DNA of 64,000 nt from Cryobacterium cryoconiti (GCF_004403065.1 NZ_SOHA01000010.1:1-64000), one strand, 5' to 3'. Positions 11,301 through 19,697 are shown, counted from the first letter of the stretch. Numbers and translations are program-made. The notes: generated by a model not told the origin, from the sequence alone.

Positions 11301-13797
11301 TGAGTCCCGCACCACCGACGACGTCGGCACCGGAACGACCCTGGCGATCGAGAAGACGCTCTTGGACGCCGCGCTGGTGCCCGGCGCCGAGGCCACCTAC
11401 CGCTTCGTCGTCACCAACACCGGCACCGCCGACGCCCGCACGGTCACCATCGCCGACGAGCTCCCGGCCGGGTTGACCTTCGTCGACACGGCCGCCGCCG
11501 GCCCGGGAACCTGGACCTGCACCGAGACGTCCACCGGCCCCTCCACCGTCGGCTGCGCCCTGACCGGCACCCTCGAGCCCGGCGCAGCCGCCGCCCAGAC
11601 CGTCGACCTGACGGTGCGCGTGGCCAGCAGCCTGCTCGGCGACGTCGTGAACGCCGCGACCGTCACGGCAGACAACGCCGATCCCGCCACCGACGACACG
11701 AACACCGCCCTCACCGGGGTCTCCGACCTGGGCATCGTCAAGTCCCACCCGGACGCCCCCGTCTCAGCCGGAACCGACGTGGTCTACACCCTCGAGGTGG
11801 AGAACCACGGGCCCTCGGATGCCCCGATCGGCACGGTCGTGACCGACCGCGTTCCGGCCGGGCTCACCCCGGTGTCCGCCGACGGCGGCTCCGAGTGGAC
11901 CTGTGACCCGCCGGTCGGCCAGGAGCTGACCTGCACGAGCACGGGCATCCTCGTCGCCGGCGCCACGGCGCAGTCGATCCTGGTCACCGTCAGCGTTCCG
12001 GCCGACGCCGGCGCGGCGACCTTCACCAACGTCGCCGAGGTCACCGGTGTCCTCGACGAACCGACGCCCGACGCCAACCCGAACACGGCGAGCGACCCGA
12101 CGGTCGTGACCGCCCTGGCCGAGGTCGGCATCGTGAAAACCGTCACGTCCGACAAGGGATCCGTCGTCGCCGGAGGCTCGATCAGCTACACGCTGACCGT
12201 GACCAACGCCGGCCCGTCCTTCGCGGACGCCCTCACCGTCTCCGACACCCTCCCGGCCGGCTTCACCGCCACCGCGATCACCGGAGACGGCTGGACCTGC
12301 GCACTCGCCACCGTGAGCTGCAGCCGGGACACCCTCGGCCTGACCACCGCCGTGATCACCGTCACCGCGACCGTCTCCTCCGCGGTGTCCGACGGCACGG
12401 TGGCCACCAACTCGGCCACCGTCGTCTGGACCGACAGTCGCCCGGAGCCGCACTCCGACACCGACACGGTTCCCGTGACGGTCGACGCCGTCGCAGACTT
12501 GGTTCTGGTCAAGACGGCGCGCACGAGCGTGCTGAACGCCGGTGAGACCGTCGACTTCGACCTCCAGTTGACGAACGCCGGCCTCTCCGACGCCGTCGGC
12601 CCGGTCACCGTGGTCGACACGCTGCCGGTCGGCATCCGGTTCCAGACGAGCGCGCCCGGCTGGACCTGCGCGGCAGACGCCGCCCCGGCCGACGCGGAAC
12701 AGACCGTGACCTGCACCCTCGGCGACGGAACCGTGGGTCTGGCGGCCGGCGGGACGGCAACCCTGCTGACGCTCATGACCGGCACCGACCCCGCGCTCGG
12801 CCCGGTCACGCTGACGAACACGGCCACCGCGGCGACGCCGACCACCGAAACCGACCTCGCCAATAACGACGGCGCCGCTGACGTCACCTTCACCCGGCTC
12901 GCCGACCTCGCCATCGTCAAGACGCACGGGGGAGACGGTGCCATCGGTGCCGCGACGGCGTTCCCGATCGTCGTCACCAACGACGGACCGTCCACGGCGG
13001 TCGCCGTGACCGTGGTCGACTCCCTGCCCGCGGGGCTCACCTGGGTCGACGCCGCCGGCAGCGACCCGGCCTGGACCTGCACGGCCGGGGCGACCGACGC
13101 CGACACCGGGGTCACCCCGGTGACCTGTGCGCTGGCGGGGGAGCTGGCACCAGCCGCGACGGCACCGACCCTGATCGTCAACGCCACGGTGGACGCTCGC
13201 GCCTACCCGCTCGTGACCAACCGGGCCGTGGTGTCCTCCGACACCCCTGACCCCGACCCGGCCGACAACTCCGCGACGGACCCGCTGACGGTGACGCCAC
13301 TGGTGACCCTTCAGGTCACCAAGGCGCATGTCGGGCAGGCCGCCACGGGCGAGAAGCTCGACTACCTCATCTCGGTGACCAACGTGGGCGTGACGAACGA
13401 TCCCGGCGGGTTCTCCATCGTCGACGACCTCCCGTCCGGTCTGGCCTATGTCGGCAGCAAGGGTAAGGATGTCACCTGTGCCGCCGTGCGGGCATCCGTC
13501 ACCTGCGTTTTCGACGGCGAACTGGCGATCGGTGCGACCCGCACGGTGACACTGACCACCACGGTGCTCGCGGCGGCCTCCAGCCAGGTCGTGAACACCG
13601 TCGTTGCCCGGAGCCTCTTCGCCGACCCGGCTGCGCCGACGGCCACGGCCACCGACACGGCCACCGTGCAGGAGGCGCTCGCCGACACCGGTGTCACGCG
13701 GTTCGCTCCGTTGCTGGCCCTGGCCCTGATGGTGCTGCTGCTCGGCGCGGGAATGCTGGTTTACGGACGTCGCCGAGGCGACGGCAGCCGGGGTTAG
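5392..13797 (+). CDS. Giant wall-anchored surface protein with DUF11-type repeats
   Basis: 2,801 residues from GTG 5392, chosen for AGGAG seven bases upstream; a TTG at 5359 lacks this. An arginine-rich N-region and a hydrophobic stretch ending APANA form a signal peptide. About eighteen modules of roughly 110-180 residues follow, counted by eye, each with a Lys-containing first strand (such as LAIVKTH), VTNxGPS and D(T/S)LPAG. These mark the DUF11 Ig-like fold; the Lys and Asp/Asn positions could allow isopeptide bonds. The eight C-terminal modules are regular and contain paired cysteines (WTC...VTC). The end is LADTG, a hydrophobic helix and YGRRRGD, a sorting signal for class E sortase. 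Probably a surface fibre or adhesin. No sortase gene is in the window. Confidence 0.9.
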   Translation: MPQHRARTSSRTVREKPLTLFATGFLAPVRAHIRITAGGLAALLVAVGLTLGAVAPANADALITLSADSSGTILAGEDATVTLTASGPSGSTADYYNLAFRYELPTGVSYVAGSATSDTVPALPDPTIVVITDSAGPPAVTHQVLIWTNLADLPRGTTPGFTFKIRPDADVYPVGAPIPGNAAVYAQTNPRLLAKFATDTGVVVPGTFAASDAVSPAATKVTAIEVTKSEPSPEHELMRGVHTEARVYSIATRNTGVAPTTGVVLVDYLPAGLEFLGCGLADNSAAEEYPGSGPVRATLTGDELAACQAPVSIETVNDRPGFAGQVFTRVTWNLGVLAAGSTRTISYAAGIPLRANTLSWPAGTPAAASLLQGANLDNNTGASTRQEDAAAAGRSLTNTATASGTYTGKVATPADAAVSSSDSVTVKAMDLSIVKSGPGLFSAGDTADFSLLVRAGEYTDDTAMTIVDTIPNGLCPILPASVLFTRSAGCPGDGIVTNATVTGAVANSDGTFTVTMTPAPDAIAHGDSVTIEYSAYMNETYQGTSSAGTGAGVPTAAGDSFRNTVTIAGTTTGLTPGDLAVKAVTDDSSAALGSDGPEISKKVLQRPTPGATPVDCAAADPTQYVDEESIPPVMPAYQVGDRVCFELTVTFSTSTKTRNAQITDFVPVGTRYDAYALAPGGTVAVTPVAGTQSATPLVADPLPAAWDLGVTEGGTDRFVPKGSTLTLYVSAIIDSRTDGAAVDITANLMKYRQETTSGGVLALRDQVDYRVAPTPAVVLAKSIAQVNGAAPAAPNDNVVVKEGDVVTYSVDVSGAPANFFDVENVTVWDALPAGYDCATWTVTAITAGGVCRNPGDAGYPANSATPTGRSVIEWTIAGPLGAAVLANLAYTVTVPAGVSVSRVFVNTASVVAFTTPTTNGTDQTYFPKGSLNPSHDTDGNAAPANDNAQVRLPDAVPGKSGVTRINDVNNNAASQAVAGELVDYTFSVTVPPRTTVFNGVLSDALPAGLTTTGATATATLDGGALPAGFGLDTTTGKLTFPATHDNTTAIGQVFTVTLPGVLVGVGLSSGSLRNTATFASTATLTGAALPARTAQKTVTVVTPLPTLTKTVDTPTARGGDLVVFTLTAGNTSGRPAAYDSVITDCLPAGLAFDPSTGFLTSPSGTTVASEAGTGTGAGGNGCAVGTTRITWALPGTGALLHPATATVTFQARVTPTSAGLETYTNTAFVTGSTLDNSGVTPVNDPATERVVTASSSAVVTVQGAVTVKTVLPATATIGGTIDYTVTVTLPQNVNFYDAAIIDTLPVGLTAGTATVTCLTAAAVDCAADLPGAGAPLTASGQKIGWSLGDVTAKAEIRTLTVTFTGTVTSAPSNAAGVILKNGALLGWNVLNGTNPTAANASFARTAASATADVTVLEPSLSIAKAVSDTTPEPGQTFTYTVTARNANTATTSDAYAVSIVDTIPAGIDPASIVNISNGGVRSGSTITWTVASIAKNATAVLTYDATLAASGTLGTGAIINTVTIPTYRSLPAATPDEREYTVNPPRATASVTPDFPRIVLTKAASNGTTAYPNTPFGWTLGLTNTGSGTAATVTATDVLPANWEYLAGTGTVSVNGAPAVALADPAVSTASGVQTLVWPAFTGVGPTGTIVIRYSAQPTLAAATTTPGAGAGILHTNTLSASTTDATGATGRSGPTSYTGGPATAAAQLHSADVVIVKAAGAALVAGTTTADAWTLTVSNRGPDTAVGVVGGHNFRVTDTPAQPLPAGLTVSAASGAGWSCTVPDVSTGAFTCDRLNSAETLASGSAWPPITVAVAVAADVASGTDVANTASVASRTFDPAPGNNADAETIAVGTSADLRIAKASQGDFTAGQVATWTIDVTNDGPSLSRAPIEVADTLPAGISEVSATGTDWTCDTAATPVSCTTDTDLALGATSRITVTALIDSGFTGSLTNTATVSGTTPDPDPSNNESRTTDDVGTGTTLAIEKTLLDAALVPGAEATYRFVVTNTGTADARTVTIADELPAGLTFVDTAAAGPGTWTCTETSTGPSTVGCALTGTLEPGAAAAQTVDLTVRVASSLLGDVVNAATVTADNADPATDDTNTALTGVSDLGIVKSHPDAPVSAGTDVVYTLEVENHGPSDAPIGTVVTDRVPAGLTPVSADGGSEWTCDPPVGQELTCTSTGILVAGATAQSILVTVSVPADAGAATFTNVAEVTGVLDEPTPDANPNTASDPTVVTALAEVGIVKTVTSDKGSVVAGGSISYTLTVTNAGPSFADALTVSDTLPAGFTATAITGDGWTCALATVSCSRDTLGLTTAVITVTATVSSAVSDGTVATNSATVVWTDSRPEPHSDTDTVPVTVDAVADLVLVKTARTSVLNAGETVDFDLQLTNAGLSDAVGPVTVVDTLPVGIRFQTSAPGWTCAADAAPADAEQTVTCTLGDGTVGLAAGGTATLLTLMTGTDPALGPVTLTNTATAATPTTETDLANNDGAADVTFTRLADLAIVKTHGGDGAIGAATAFPIVVTNDGPSTAVAVTVVDSLPAGLTWVDAAGSDPAWTCTAGATDADTGVTPVTCALAGELAPAATAPTLIVNATVDARAYPLVTNRAVVSSDTPDPDPADNSATDPLTVTPLVTLQVTKAHVGQAATGEKLDYLISVTNVGVTNDPGGFSIVDDLPSGLAYVGSKGKDVTCAAVRASVTCVFDGELAIGATRTVTLTTTVLAAASSQVVNTVVARSLFADPAAPTATATDTATVQEALADTGVTRFAPLLALALMVLLLGAGMLVYGRRRGDGSRG

Positions 13798-13813
13798 GGG
13801 CTAGCGTTGGATC

Positions 13814-14182
13814 ATGACTGCGATCACTGACGATCTGCCCGCCCGCCTCCTGCACGAAGAGCACGAGGGGTGGCAGGCGATTGTCGCTGGCCACGGCGGG
13901 GACTACTACCGGCGAACGATGACCGGGGACGGACTCCTGATCCTGCCGGGCAGAATCGTCACCCGCGACGAGGCGATCGCCTTCTTCAAGGGGATGCCCG
14001 CGGTCACCAGCTATCAGCTGCGCGCCCCGGCCGTGGTGCGCCTCAACGATCACGCCGCCGTGCTCGTCTACCGGCTCCTGGCGCACCGCGGCGACGAGGT
14101 GATCGAGGCGAACGCGGCCACGACCTTCGTGTTCGCCGACGGCGGCTGGTGCGTCGCGACGCACCAGCAGACTGCCCTCTAG
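13814..14182 (+). CDS. NTF2-like (SnoaL/DUF4440-type) small protein
   Basis: 122 residues. The pattern of an N-terminal helix, a TGDGLLILPGRI strand, TRDEAIAFFKGM and a C-terminal sheet ending ATTFVFADGGWCVATHQQT fits the cone-shaped NTF2-like fold of DUF4440 proteins, used both by small enzymes and by ligand-binding proteins. No catalytic residues can be assigned. It begins 16 bases after the giant surface-protein gene. TAGCGT ends six bases before the ATG, so it may have its own leaderless transcript. A strong hairpin follows. Confidence 0.7.
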   Translation: MTAITDDLPARLLHEEHEGWQAIVAGHGGDYYRRTMTGDGLLILPGRIVTRDEAIAFFKGMPAVTSYQLRAPAVVRLNDHAAVLVYRLLAHRGDEVIEANAATTFVFADGGWCVATHQQTAL

Positions 14183-14196
14183 CAGCACCTCCGGCA

Positions 14197-14230
14197 GTCG
14201 GGAGAGGGCCCTGCCGGGTCCTCTCCCGAC
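14197..14230 (+). terminator. 15-bp hairpin terminator
   Basis: gtcgggagagggccc (14197-14211) pairs with 14216-14230 over 15 positions with one G-T wobble, around a TGCC loop. It lies 14 bases past the NTF2-like stop codon. No T-run follows. It should separate this gene from the Rv2629-like gene. Confidence 0.75.
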
Positions 14231-14307
14231 GCCGTTCCGCGAGGGTTGTGAACGCTCGAACCCGGGGATACCGTGGCCGTCAAATTGTCACAGAAGGGAC
14301 TCCGGCC

Positions 14308-15576
14308 ATGGCTGATTTCGGTAATGAGGGGCTCGCGGACCTGTACCGTCGGCCCGGTTCGGTGTCGAGCGTCTACGTGGACGTGACGCAGGATGCCCGG
14401 AACCCCCGGCGCACCTCAACCCTGCGCCAGCGCACGCTGCGGGAGGCCCTGACCGAGGCCGGCGCCCCCGAGATCGACGCGAGCACCATCATCGAACTGG
14501 TTGAAGAGCCGCCCGGGGTCGGCGGCCCGATGGGTCGGCTGATGGTCGTGCGGGAGGGCGAGGTCGAGCTCAACGAGGTGCTCACGGGGGAGCCGCTCGG
14601 CGAACTCCTGGTTGCCTACGGCCCCGTGCCCAGCCTGCTCCCGCTGCTGATCCACCGGCCGCGTGATTTCAGCTATGTGGTGGCCGAGGCCGGGCGTGAC
14701 GGCGGCGAGATCACCCTGTTCCAGCTGAGCCGGTCCCAGCCCGTTTCCCGGGTGCGGGTGGAGGGCGACACGGAGTTTCTCACCAAGGTGGGGTCCGAAG
14801 ACGACTTTCTCGCGAACGGGCGCTACCAGCACCACACCGAGGAGGTGTGGAAGCGCAACGAGGGCCAGATCGCCGCGGCGATCGACGAGATCGTGCGTGA
14901 CAGCAGGGCTGAACTGCTGATGCTGACCGGAGATGTTCGCGCGCGCCAGCTCCTGGTCGACCAGCTGTCCCCGACCAGCCGGGAGGTGTTGCACGTCGTG
15001 CCCACGAACACCCGCCCGGGCGGGGCCACCCAGGAGGAACTCGAGGCAGACCTGCACCGGCACGTCGCGGCGATCCTCGCGCAGGACGAGTACGACGCTC
15101 TCGAGCGGTTGGGCACGGGGAAGGGCAACGGCCTCTCCGAGATCGACTTCGCAGCCGTGGTGCGTGCCCTGCAGCAGAGCCAGGTCGACGTGCTGCTGCT
15201 GGCCCCCGACCGGCTGCCGGGTGAGACCCTGATCGCCCTGGACCGCGGCCCGTGGCTGGCGGCCACCTCGGCCGACGCCCTCGGCGCGGGCGAACTCGGC
15301 TCGGTTCCGGCCGTCGACGCACTGATCCGCGCGGCTATTCTGACGGATGCGCGGGTGCTGGTGGTGTCTCCCGGCGAGCTTCCGGCGGAGGTGAGCGCCG
15401 CCGCGCTGCTGCGCTGGTCGACCGTCCCGGTGGCGGCCGAAGCCCCCACGCCGGCGGAGGCCGAACTGGCCGGTCTCCCCAGCCGCGGCGACGCGGTGAC
15501 GTTCCCGCGTCGTCGCGCCACGTCCGGCGCCCCGAACGGAGCACCGGACGGCGGACCGGACCGGCCGGAGCGGTAG
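14308..15576 (+). CDS. Rv2629-like protein (bacterial archaeo-eukaryotic release-factor-like family)
   Basis: 422 residues. The layout resembles mycobacterial Rv2629 and the bacterial eRF1/Vms1-like (baeRF) families: a first domain with SSVYVDVTQDARNP, a central segment GRYQHHTEEVWKRN at the place where the family has its GGQ-like loop, then a domain with SRAELLMLTGDVRARQLL and LSPTSREVLHVV, and a C-terminal L7Ae-like part (VDVLLLAPDRLPGETL, ILTDARVLVVS). Related proteins act on stalled ribosomes or tRNA; the role here is inferred. The ATG at 14308 has AGAAGGGA upstream. It converges on the glycosyltransferase gene with a 36-base gap. Confidence 0.7.
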   Translation: MADFGNEGLADLYRRPGSVSSVYVDVTQDARNPRRTSTLRQRTLREALTEAGAPEIDASTIIELVEEPPGVGGPMGRLMVVREGEVELNEVLTGEPLGELLVAYGPVPSLLPLLIHRPRDFSYVVAEAGRDGGEITLFQLSRSQPVSRVRVEGDTEFLTKVGSEDDFLANGRYQHHTEEVWKRNEGQIAAAIDEIVRDSRAELLMLTGDVRARQLLVDQLSPTSREVLHVVPTNTRPGGATQEELEADLHRHVAAILAQDEYDALERLGTGKGNGLSEIDFAAVVRALQQSQVDVLLLAPDRLPGETLIALDRGPWLAATSADALGAGELGSVPAVDALIRAAILTDARVLVVSPGELPAEVSAAALLRWSTVPVAAEAPTPAEAELAGLPSRGDAVTFPRRRATSGAPNGAPDGGPDRPER

Positions 15577-15612
15577 CGCCCCGCGGCGACGGATGCGCCG
15601 GACGCGCCGGGC

Positions 15613-17961
15613 TCAGCCCACGTTCGCCCGGCGCCGGCGGTCGTTGCCGCCGCGGAGGTCGCGGTTCAGCCGGCGGTCACCGAAGTACAGCACGGAGGCC
15701 CAGTCGACCTCTTCCGGTGTCTTGGGCACGATCACCGGCTCCACCGCCTTGGGCTTCTTCGGCGCGACGTAGAGCCAGCTCACCATTCCGAGGGTGATGT
15801 CCACGATCGAGTTGCGGATGCCGATGTACGACTTGATGGCCGATGCGGCCAGAACGGCGTTGAGCGTGGCGAAGGCCACGTTGCCCCAGCTCTGGTCCAG
15901 ATAGTTGCGCCAGATCGTGAGCAGCGAGAACGCGACGATCAGGTAGGGCACGACCACGTACAGGGCCGGCGCGGCCGTGCGGTTCTTCACCTTCGGCGTG
16001 CGCACGAAGGGGATCTTCTCCCCGGTGATGGCCTGCTGCATGGACTTGAGCACGCCCGCCAGGTTGACGGGCAGGAGCACGAGGTTGAACCCGTAGATGC
16101 GGAAGATGTCGCTGAAGCGGTGCCCGGAGTCCCGGAGGTCGCTGCCCATGGCCAGGAAGTACGGCAGCGCCGCGATGAAGACGACGGGGCTGAGCAGGCG
16201 GCTGTCGTAGGGGTAGCCGAGCAGGAACAGCAGGCCGAAGCTGGCCCAGGCGATGGACGCCATGTAGTTCACCCGCAGCAGCACCTCACGGAAGAGGATC
16301 TTCTCGCGCTGGTGACGACGGTGGGTCAGCTGGGTCCAGAGCTTGGGCAGGATGAGCAGGCCGCCGTTGGCCCAGCGTCGACGCTGCACGACGAGCGAGC
16401 CGAAGTCCGGGGGCGTGGCGCTGTAGCTGAGACGTTCCGGGTAGTTGGCGAGCGTCCAGCCGTGCGTGCCGAGGTCGACGCTCGACTCGGTGTCCTCGAT
16501 CACCGTGCGGTCCTGGATGTAGGTGCGGATCTCGAACCCGCCCACGGTCTCCACCTCGACGATGTCCTCGATGGCCTTCTTGCGGATGATGGCGTTGGCA
16601 CCTACCCAGAAGGTCGCACCGTAGTAGGTCATGCCCTGGTGCAGGATGTGCTGGATGTCGGTGGTGGCGCCGGCCAGGCGCTCGATCCGGGTCGGGGCTC
16701 CGCGGAAGGAGGAGTAGGGCGTCTGCGTGACGGCGACTCGTTCATTGCCGGCCGACTCCAGGAAGTAGACCAGGCGCAGGCAGTAGTCCCGCAGGAGCAG
16801 CGAGTCGGCGTCGAGCGTGAGGATGTAGGTGGTGTCCGGGACGACCAGGTCGTCGGGGTGAGGCTCGGCGTCGGACTCCCGCAGCACCACGGAACCGGCG
16901 GTGACCTCGCTCTGCCAGCGGTGTCCCATCAGGGAGATGTACGAGTTGAGGTTCATCGCCTTGTTGGCCTCGTGCGACAGGTTGCCGTACTTCTTGCGCT
17001 CGAACGTCTCGGTGCGCACGGTGAAGATCCAGGTCAGCCGCTGGTACAGCTGGCTGATCCGGCTGGTGTCCGGCGACGTGCCCTGCGCCGCGGCGGAGGT
17101 GAGGGCCAGAATGGTCAGTCGCAGTTCGCGGGCGAGCCCCATCACGACCAGGTCAACGAAGAACTCGTCGACGTGGTCCTCGATGCGCTCCGTCTCGGCC
17201 ATGTGCTCGAGCCAGGCGGCGGCAGCCTCGTACTCGGCGATGAGGAGGAGGAGTTCCGCCCGGGAACCGGCCTCGTCGGTGCGGGCCCGGCTGCGGAAGC
17301 CGTCCAGGGCCGCGGTGAACCGGGCCGCGGGAACGCTCAGAACTGCGGCGATGTCATCCGTCAGTGCCCGGGTCTCCTCGAGACGGGCCATGATGGCCGG
17401 ATCGGTCGGGAAGGGTGGGTCGTCGACGAGCAGCACGATCTTCAGGTCGGGGAATTCCTGCAACGCCGCGGACCACAGCGTGGCCCGCACGACGTGGGGC
17501 TCCTCCGCATAGGACGGCACGAGAACGGTGATGCCCTCGGTGTAGTGCGCGTAGTGCCGGTCGAGTTCGCCGCGGGGAACGCGCTGGTGGTCCTTGAACC
17601 GGTACAGCGCACCCTGGCGGGCCAGGAGGTACATCAGGGCCGAGAAGGTCAGGAAGGTGACCACGATGACATAGGAGATCGTCTCGACCTGGAACCGGAA
17701 GCCCGCGTCCGGGTTGTTCGCCAGCTGTTTGAAGATGGTCGAGAACAGGTAATAGGCCCAGGCCACGATCGTGGTGACGATGGCCAGCCGGCCGAGGGTC
17801 AGTTTGCGCTGGGACGGCACCGGATGCACGATCGAGAGCGGCTCGGAGCGTTTCTCCGACCCCCACTGCCGCTTGCGGGCCGCGGCGACGCGTGGAGCCG
17901 TTTCGATGTCGAGGTCGGTCAAGCCCAGCGACTCGTCCGAAAAAACTGCCTGATCTGTCAT
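15613..17961 (-). CDS. Processive family-2 glycosyltransferase (cellulose-synthase-like membrane protein)
   Basis: 782 residues. Two N-terminal membrane helices precede a cytoplasmic GT2 domain and several C-terminal helices. Visible motifs: first Asp pair VLLVDDPPF, DxD in LTLDADSLLL, TED-like TVIEDTESSVDL and QRRRWANGG, the QxxRW signature of processive beta-glycan synthases. Between the first Asp motif and DxD there is an unusually long, mostly helical insertion of about 170 residues. No PilZ domain follows. ATG 17961 has GGAG upstream. The gene is divergent from a GH18 protein, pointing to a beta-linked exopolysaccharide. The polymer (glucan or GlcNAc) is not deducible. Confidence 0.85.
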   Translation of the reverse strand: MTDQAVFSDESLGLTDLDIETAPRVAAARKRQWGSEKRSEPLSIVHPVPSQRKLTLGRLAIVTTIVAWAYYLFSTIFKQLANNPDAGFRFQVETISYVIVVTFLTFSALMYLLARQGALYRFKDHQRVPRGELDRHYAHYTEGITVLVPSYAEEPHVVRATLWSAALQEFPDLKIVLLVDDPPFPTDPAIMARLEETRALTDDIAAVLSVPAARFTAALDGFRSRARTDEAGSRAELLLLIAEYEAAAAWLEHMAETERIEDHVDEFFVDLVVMGLARELRLTILALTSAAAQGTSPDTSRISQLYQRLTWIFTVRTETFERKKYGNLSHEANKAMNLNSYISLMGHRWQSEVTAGSVVLRESDAEPHPDDLVVPDTTYILTLDADSLLLRDYCLRLVYFLESAGNERVAVTQTPYSSFRGAPTRIERLAGATTDIQHILHQGMTYYGATFWVGANAIIRKKAIEDIVEVETVGGFEIRTYIQDRTVIEDTESSVDLGTHGWTLANYPERLSYSATPPDFGSLVVQRRRWANGGLLILPKLWTQLTHRRHQREKILFREVLLRVNYMASIAWASFGLLFLLGYPYDSRLLSPVVFIAALPYFLAMGSDLRDSGHRFSDIFRIYGFNLVLLPVNLAGVLKSMQQAITGEKIPFVRTPKVKNRTAAPALYVVVPYLIVAFSLLTIWRNYLDQSWGNVAFATLNAVLAASAIKSYIGIRNSIVDITLGMVSWLYVAPKKPKAVEPVIVPKTPEEVDWASVLYFGDRRLNRDLRGGNDRRRRANVG

Positions 17962-18118
17962 TGTTCTCCGAGCGCTGGCCGAACGGGAACTCAGTCGCCC
18001 GTGGAACTGTCGGACCGCGTACCCCCAACCGGGCACGCTGTCATCCGAGAATTGCCTTCATAATAGGCGATGGAGAAACGTCGCGCCGTTCGGCCGGCAA
18101 CATCGTGGGGAGATTTTC

Positions 18119-19693
18119 TTGTCAAAGCGCTTTCCTGGTCGCAAATTGTCGTTGGTGAGGGTGCTGGCCCTCGGAGTCGCGGCCGGAGTCGTCGTCGTCG
18201 GGGCCGGATACGGCTGGAGCGGATTCGAGGATTCCCGCGCCGCCGCAGCCGGGTCATCCGGGTTCGCCGGCTACGTCGACGTCACCGCCACACCGACCTA
18301 CGCGTTCGAGCAGCCCGTCTCGGACGAGGCGGCGAACGTCGTGCTGTCGTTCATCGTGGCTGATCCGGACGAGGAGTGCACGCCCACCTGGGGTGCCAGC
18401 CAGAGCCTCGGCGAGGCCGAGATCAATCTGGATCTGGACCGGCGCATCGCCCGGCTGGTCGGTGACGGCGGCGAGGTCTCCGTGTCGTTCGGCGGCCTGG
18501 CCAACGACGAGCTGGCCACGGTGTGCACGGATGCCGGCAAGCTCACCCGGGCCTACGCGGCCGTCGTCGACCGCTACAACCTCACGTCGATCGACCTGGA
18601 CGTCGAGGGAGACAACCTCTCCGATACGGCCGCCGGCAAGCGCCGGGCCGAGGCGATGGCCGCCCTGCAGAAGAAGCGGCACGCCGCCGGCGAGGACCTC
18701 ACGGTCTGGCTCACCCTCCCCGTCGCCCAGACCGGCCTGACCGAGGACGGCCTCACCGCGGTGCAGCAGATGCTCGACGCGGACGTGGACCTGGCCGGAG
18801 TGAACGTGATGACGATGGACTTCGGCGGAAAACGGCCGACCTCCATGCTCGACGCGTCGATCGCGGCGGCCGAAGCCACCCACTCCCAGCTGCAGGACCT
18901 CTATCAGCGCAACGACCTGGCGGTCGGTTCGCAGACACTCTGGCGCCAGATCGGCGTGACGCCGATGATCGGGCAGAACGACGTTCCGGGGGAGATCTTC
19001 ACGCTGGACGACGCCGCGGGGCTGAACACGTTCGCGCGCGCCAAGGGTCTCGGCCGGGTGTCGCTGTGGTCACTCAACCGCGACTCGACCTGCGCGCCCA
19101 ACTACCCGGACGTGACCCGGGTGTCCGACGGCTGCAGCGGCGTCAAGCAGGGTGACGCGCTGTTCGTGGACGTTCTCGGCCAGGGCATCACCGGCCAGCT
19201 CGACGCGGACGTCGTCCCGGAGGAGCCCACCGCGAAAGCCGAAGTGGTCGACGATCCGGCCACGAGCCCGTACCCGATCTGGGACGAGGAGGTCGCCTAC
19301 GTCAAGGGAGACCGCATCGTCTGGCACGGCAACGTCTATGCCGCCAAGTGGTGGACCAACGGAGACCTGCCGGACGACCCGTCCGCCGCGGCCTCCGACG
19401 TGGCCTGGGACCTGATCGGCCCGGTCCTCCCGGGCGACAAGCCCGTTCCCACACTGACCGTGCCGGCGGGAACCTACCCGGAGTGGTCCACCGACACCGT
19501 CTATCAGCAGGATGACCTGATCCTGTTCAGTGGCCGGGTGCTCATCGCCAAGTGGTGGAACCAGAGCGACAGCCCGCAGGCCGCGCTCGAGGGCGCGACC
19601 GCCTCGCCCTGGCGACTGCTGAAAAACGACGAGGTGCAGGACATCCTCTCGGAGCTGGCCGCGGCCGAGCCGACGGCGGCGCCCCGGGAGTAG
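18119..19693 (+). CDS. Secreted GH18 chitinase-like protein with two chitin-binding modules
   Basis: 524 residues. The N-terminus has basic residues and a hydrophobic signal/anchor helix. The catalytic domain carries the GH18 motif DxDxE in TSIDLDVEGD, plus VNVMTMDFG and RVSLWSLNRD, which resemble the conserved barrel strands. Two type 5/12 carbohydrate-binding modules follow: YPIWDEEVAYVKGDRIVW...YAAKWWTNGD and YPEWSTDTVYQQDDLILF...IAKWWNQSD, with paired tryptophans. The TTG at 18119 is supported by GGGGAG six bases upstream. The gene is divergent from the glycan synthase over about 157 bases, so it may trim or remodel that polymer or scavenge chitin. Confidence 0.85.
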   Translation: MSKRFPGRKLSLVRVLALGVAAGVVVVGAGYGWSGFEDSRAAAAGSSGFAGYVDVTATPTYAFEQPVSDEAANVVLSFIVADPDEECTPTWGASQSLGEAEINLDLDRRIARLVGDGGEVSVSFGGLANDELATVCTDAGKLTRAYAAVVDRYNLTSIDLDVEGDNLSDTAAGKRRAEAMAALQKKRHAAGEDLTVWLTLPVAQTGLTEDGLTAVQQMLDADVDLAGVNVMTMDFGGKRPTSMLDASIAAAEATHSQLQDLYQRNDLAVGSQTLWRQIGVTPMIGQNDVPGEIFTLDDAAGLNTFARAKGLGRVSLWSLNRDSTCAPNYPDVTRVSDGCSGVKQGDALFVDVLGQGITGQLDADVVPEEPTAKAEVVDDPATSPYPIWDEEVAYVKGDRIVWHGNVYAAKWWTNGDLPDDPSAAASDVAWDLIGPVLPGDKPVPTLTVPAGTYPEWSTDTVYQQDDLILFSGRVLIAKWWNQSDSPQAALEGATASPWRLLKNDEVQDILSELAAAEPTAAPRE

Positions 19694-19697
19694 AGCG

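Noticed and set aside
8590-11748. Minus-strand open frame of over 1,000 codons
   Set aside because: Antisense shadow of the same DUF11 gene with repetitive Gly/Arg/Asp content and no recognisable domain.
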